Part shown: positions 31,756 to 32,368 of the stretch, piece by piece
Position numbering within the stretch: the first letter of the stretch is position 1
Layout of the letters: each line of letters begins with the position of its first letter
From: Amycolatopsis vastitatis
GTDB lineage: Bacteria; Actinomycetota; Actinomycetes; Mycobacteriales; Pseudonocardiaceae
DNA: 32,368 nucleotides
Assembly (NCBI RefSeq): GCF_002234595.1
Contig: NZ_NMUL01000087.1
Coordinates: 1 to 32,368 of the forward strand
Direction of reading: 5' to 3'
Notes under the pieces: generated by a model
What the model was told of the DNA's origin: nothing
The model's input: only the letters and a program-made list of their open reading frames with translations
The model's database searches: none
Program-made: the position numbers and the translations under genes

Positions 31756-32134
31756 TGTTGATGTGCGGTTGGTGGGATTCCGGCGACAATCACACCAATC
31801 GTCCTGCCTGACGCGCTGCTGATCAGGCTCGGCGTGCGGCTGGTGATGGAGCGTCGGCCGCGGGGCAGCGCGCGGTGAGCGGCGTGGTCAAGTTGGAGTC
31901 TTCGGCAAGAGACCGGCCTGCGCCAGATGAACCCCCTGCAAGCCGCTGACCTGGTGTTTGTCTCTTTGGGCGTTCACCTGAAGCTTCACGTTGGTGCACG
32001 CGCTATCCGGAATAAAAGAGGCCGGAACGACATCCGGCTACGTCAACGAATCCGTCTCACATTGACAGCTTCGCTGCAGGCTGGGCAGGCTTGGAGGGAG
32101 CGCAGAAAACACTGAGGGCAAGTAGGGAGTTCAG
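31756..32134. other. Gap of about 380 bases without a clear gene
   Basis: One frame from about 31780 reads ATITPIVLPDALLIRLGVRL and ends at TGA near 31878. It could be a protein tail, but it has no start and is not recognised. The rest shows no coding pattern. The last bases contain AGGGAG at 32124-32129, the ribosome site of the next gene. Confidence 0.3.
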
Positions 32135-32368
32135 GTGAACCAAGAGCAGGTCGCCCGACGGTTGCTGAGGTCGTCGGCCGATCGATCTTACGATCCGCAG
32201 GTGGATATCGACTGGTGTGCTCCCAGGGACGAAGACAAGCTCTACTTCTCGACGCATCGGCTGCCTCTGTACGGCACGCCACTGTGGGACTCGCTCTCTC
32301 CCGCTCAGCGGAATGAGGTGGCACGACAGGAAGCGATCACGCTGGCGTCCGTCGTCATCCACGCCGAA
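32135..32368 (+). CDS. AurF-like diiron oxygenase, N-terminal part (runs off the window)
   Basis: GTG 32135 with AGGGAG six bases upstream starts a frame open to the window end (78 codons). It reads EQVARRLLRSSADRSYDPQV, then DIDWCAP, LPLYGTPLWDSLSPAQRNEV and a final helix with ...ASVVIHAE. The pattern 'YDP..DIDW..P...L..H...LYGTPLWD.L...QR' is the N-terminus of the p-aminobenzoate N-oxygenase (AurF)-like diiron family. These enzymes oxidise amines or other substrates with a ferritin-like four-helix diiron site. The last visible Glu may be the first iron ligand. Substrate unknown. Confidence 0.78.
   Translation, partial: MNQEQVARRLLRSSADRSYDPQVDIDWCAPRDEDKLYFSTHRLPLYGTPLWDSLSPAQRNEVARQEAITLASVVIHAE

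Overview
The window reads as chromosome of a high-GC Gram-positive actinomycete. Coding DNA is strongly GC-biased at third positions, GTG/TTG starts and overlapping ATGA/GTGA junctions are common, and an ANTAR domain, an AfsR/SARP-type ATPase regulator, thiol-type ArsC proteins and an SpdB-like (DUF2637) fragment are all typical of actinobacteria, possibly Pseudonocardiaceae. The genus is an inference and cannot be fixed from this sequence.

Layout. 1-4.6 kb: tail of an ANTAR protein, a scrap resembling an AsnC/Lrp C-terminus, a 1044-aa SARP/AAA regulator and an alpha/beta-hydrolase of the non-heme chloroperoxidase type, closed by a strong hairpin. 4.64-7.07 kb: two different IS630-family insertion sequences sit head to tail and share one TA dinucleotide. 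The pair landed in the stop codon of a small minus-strand gene and regenerated it. 7-16.4 kb: an accessory region of poorly known genes. It holds a membrane beta-solenoid protein, two pentapeptide-repeat proteins (one frameshifted near its end), a 309-aa protein with an R-x4-H motif, and an ART-like gene next to a DUF4209/HEPN-like gene. This part has the look of an uncharacterised defence or stress island.

16.7-28.7 kb: a large arsenic/metal island built from several regulator-headed modules. Module 1 is arsR / arsC-arsC-acr3-arsO with two matched operators. Module 2 is a CmtR-type Cd/Pb sensor overlapping a CDF exporter. Module 3 is an ArsR divergent from two tiny Cys-rich proteins and an M28-like peptidase with a changed zinc ligand. 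Module 4 is an ArsR-ArsN fusion divergent from a flavoprotein-MFS-arsO operon across a near-perfect 48-bp dyad. Together these would reduce arsenate, export arsenite, oxidise or acetylate (organo)arsenicals and export other metals. Vicinal Cys-Cys motifs recur in at least six otherwise unrelated proteins of the island.

28.9-32.4 kb: a GNAT-like protein, a tyrosine integrase split by a one-base frameshift, the 3' half of a tRNA-Lys(CUU) acting as a likely attachment core, a DUF2637 transfer gene truncated at that core, and the start of an AurF-like diiron oxygenase running off the window. This end looks like a decayed integrative-element boundary.

The most promising material for novelty is the ArsR-linked Cys-rich peptide/M28 peptidase operon, the shared CC motif, and the ART-like/HEPN-like gene pair.
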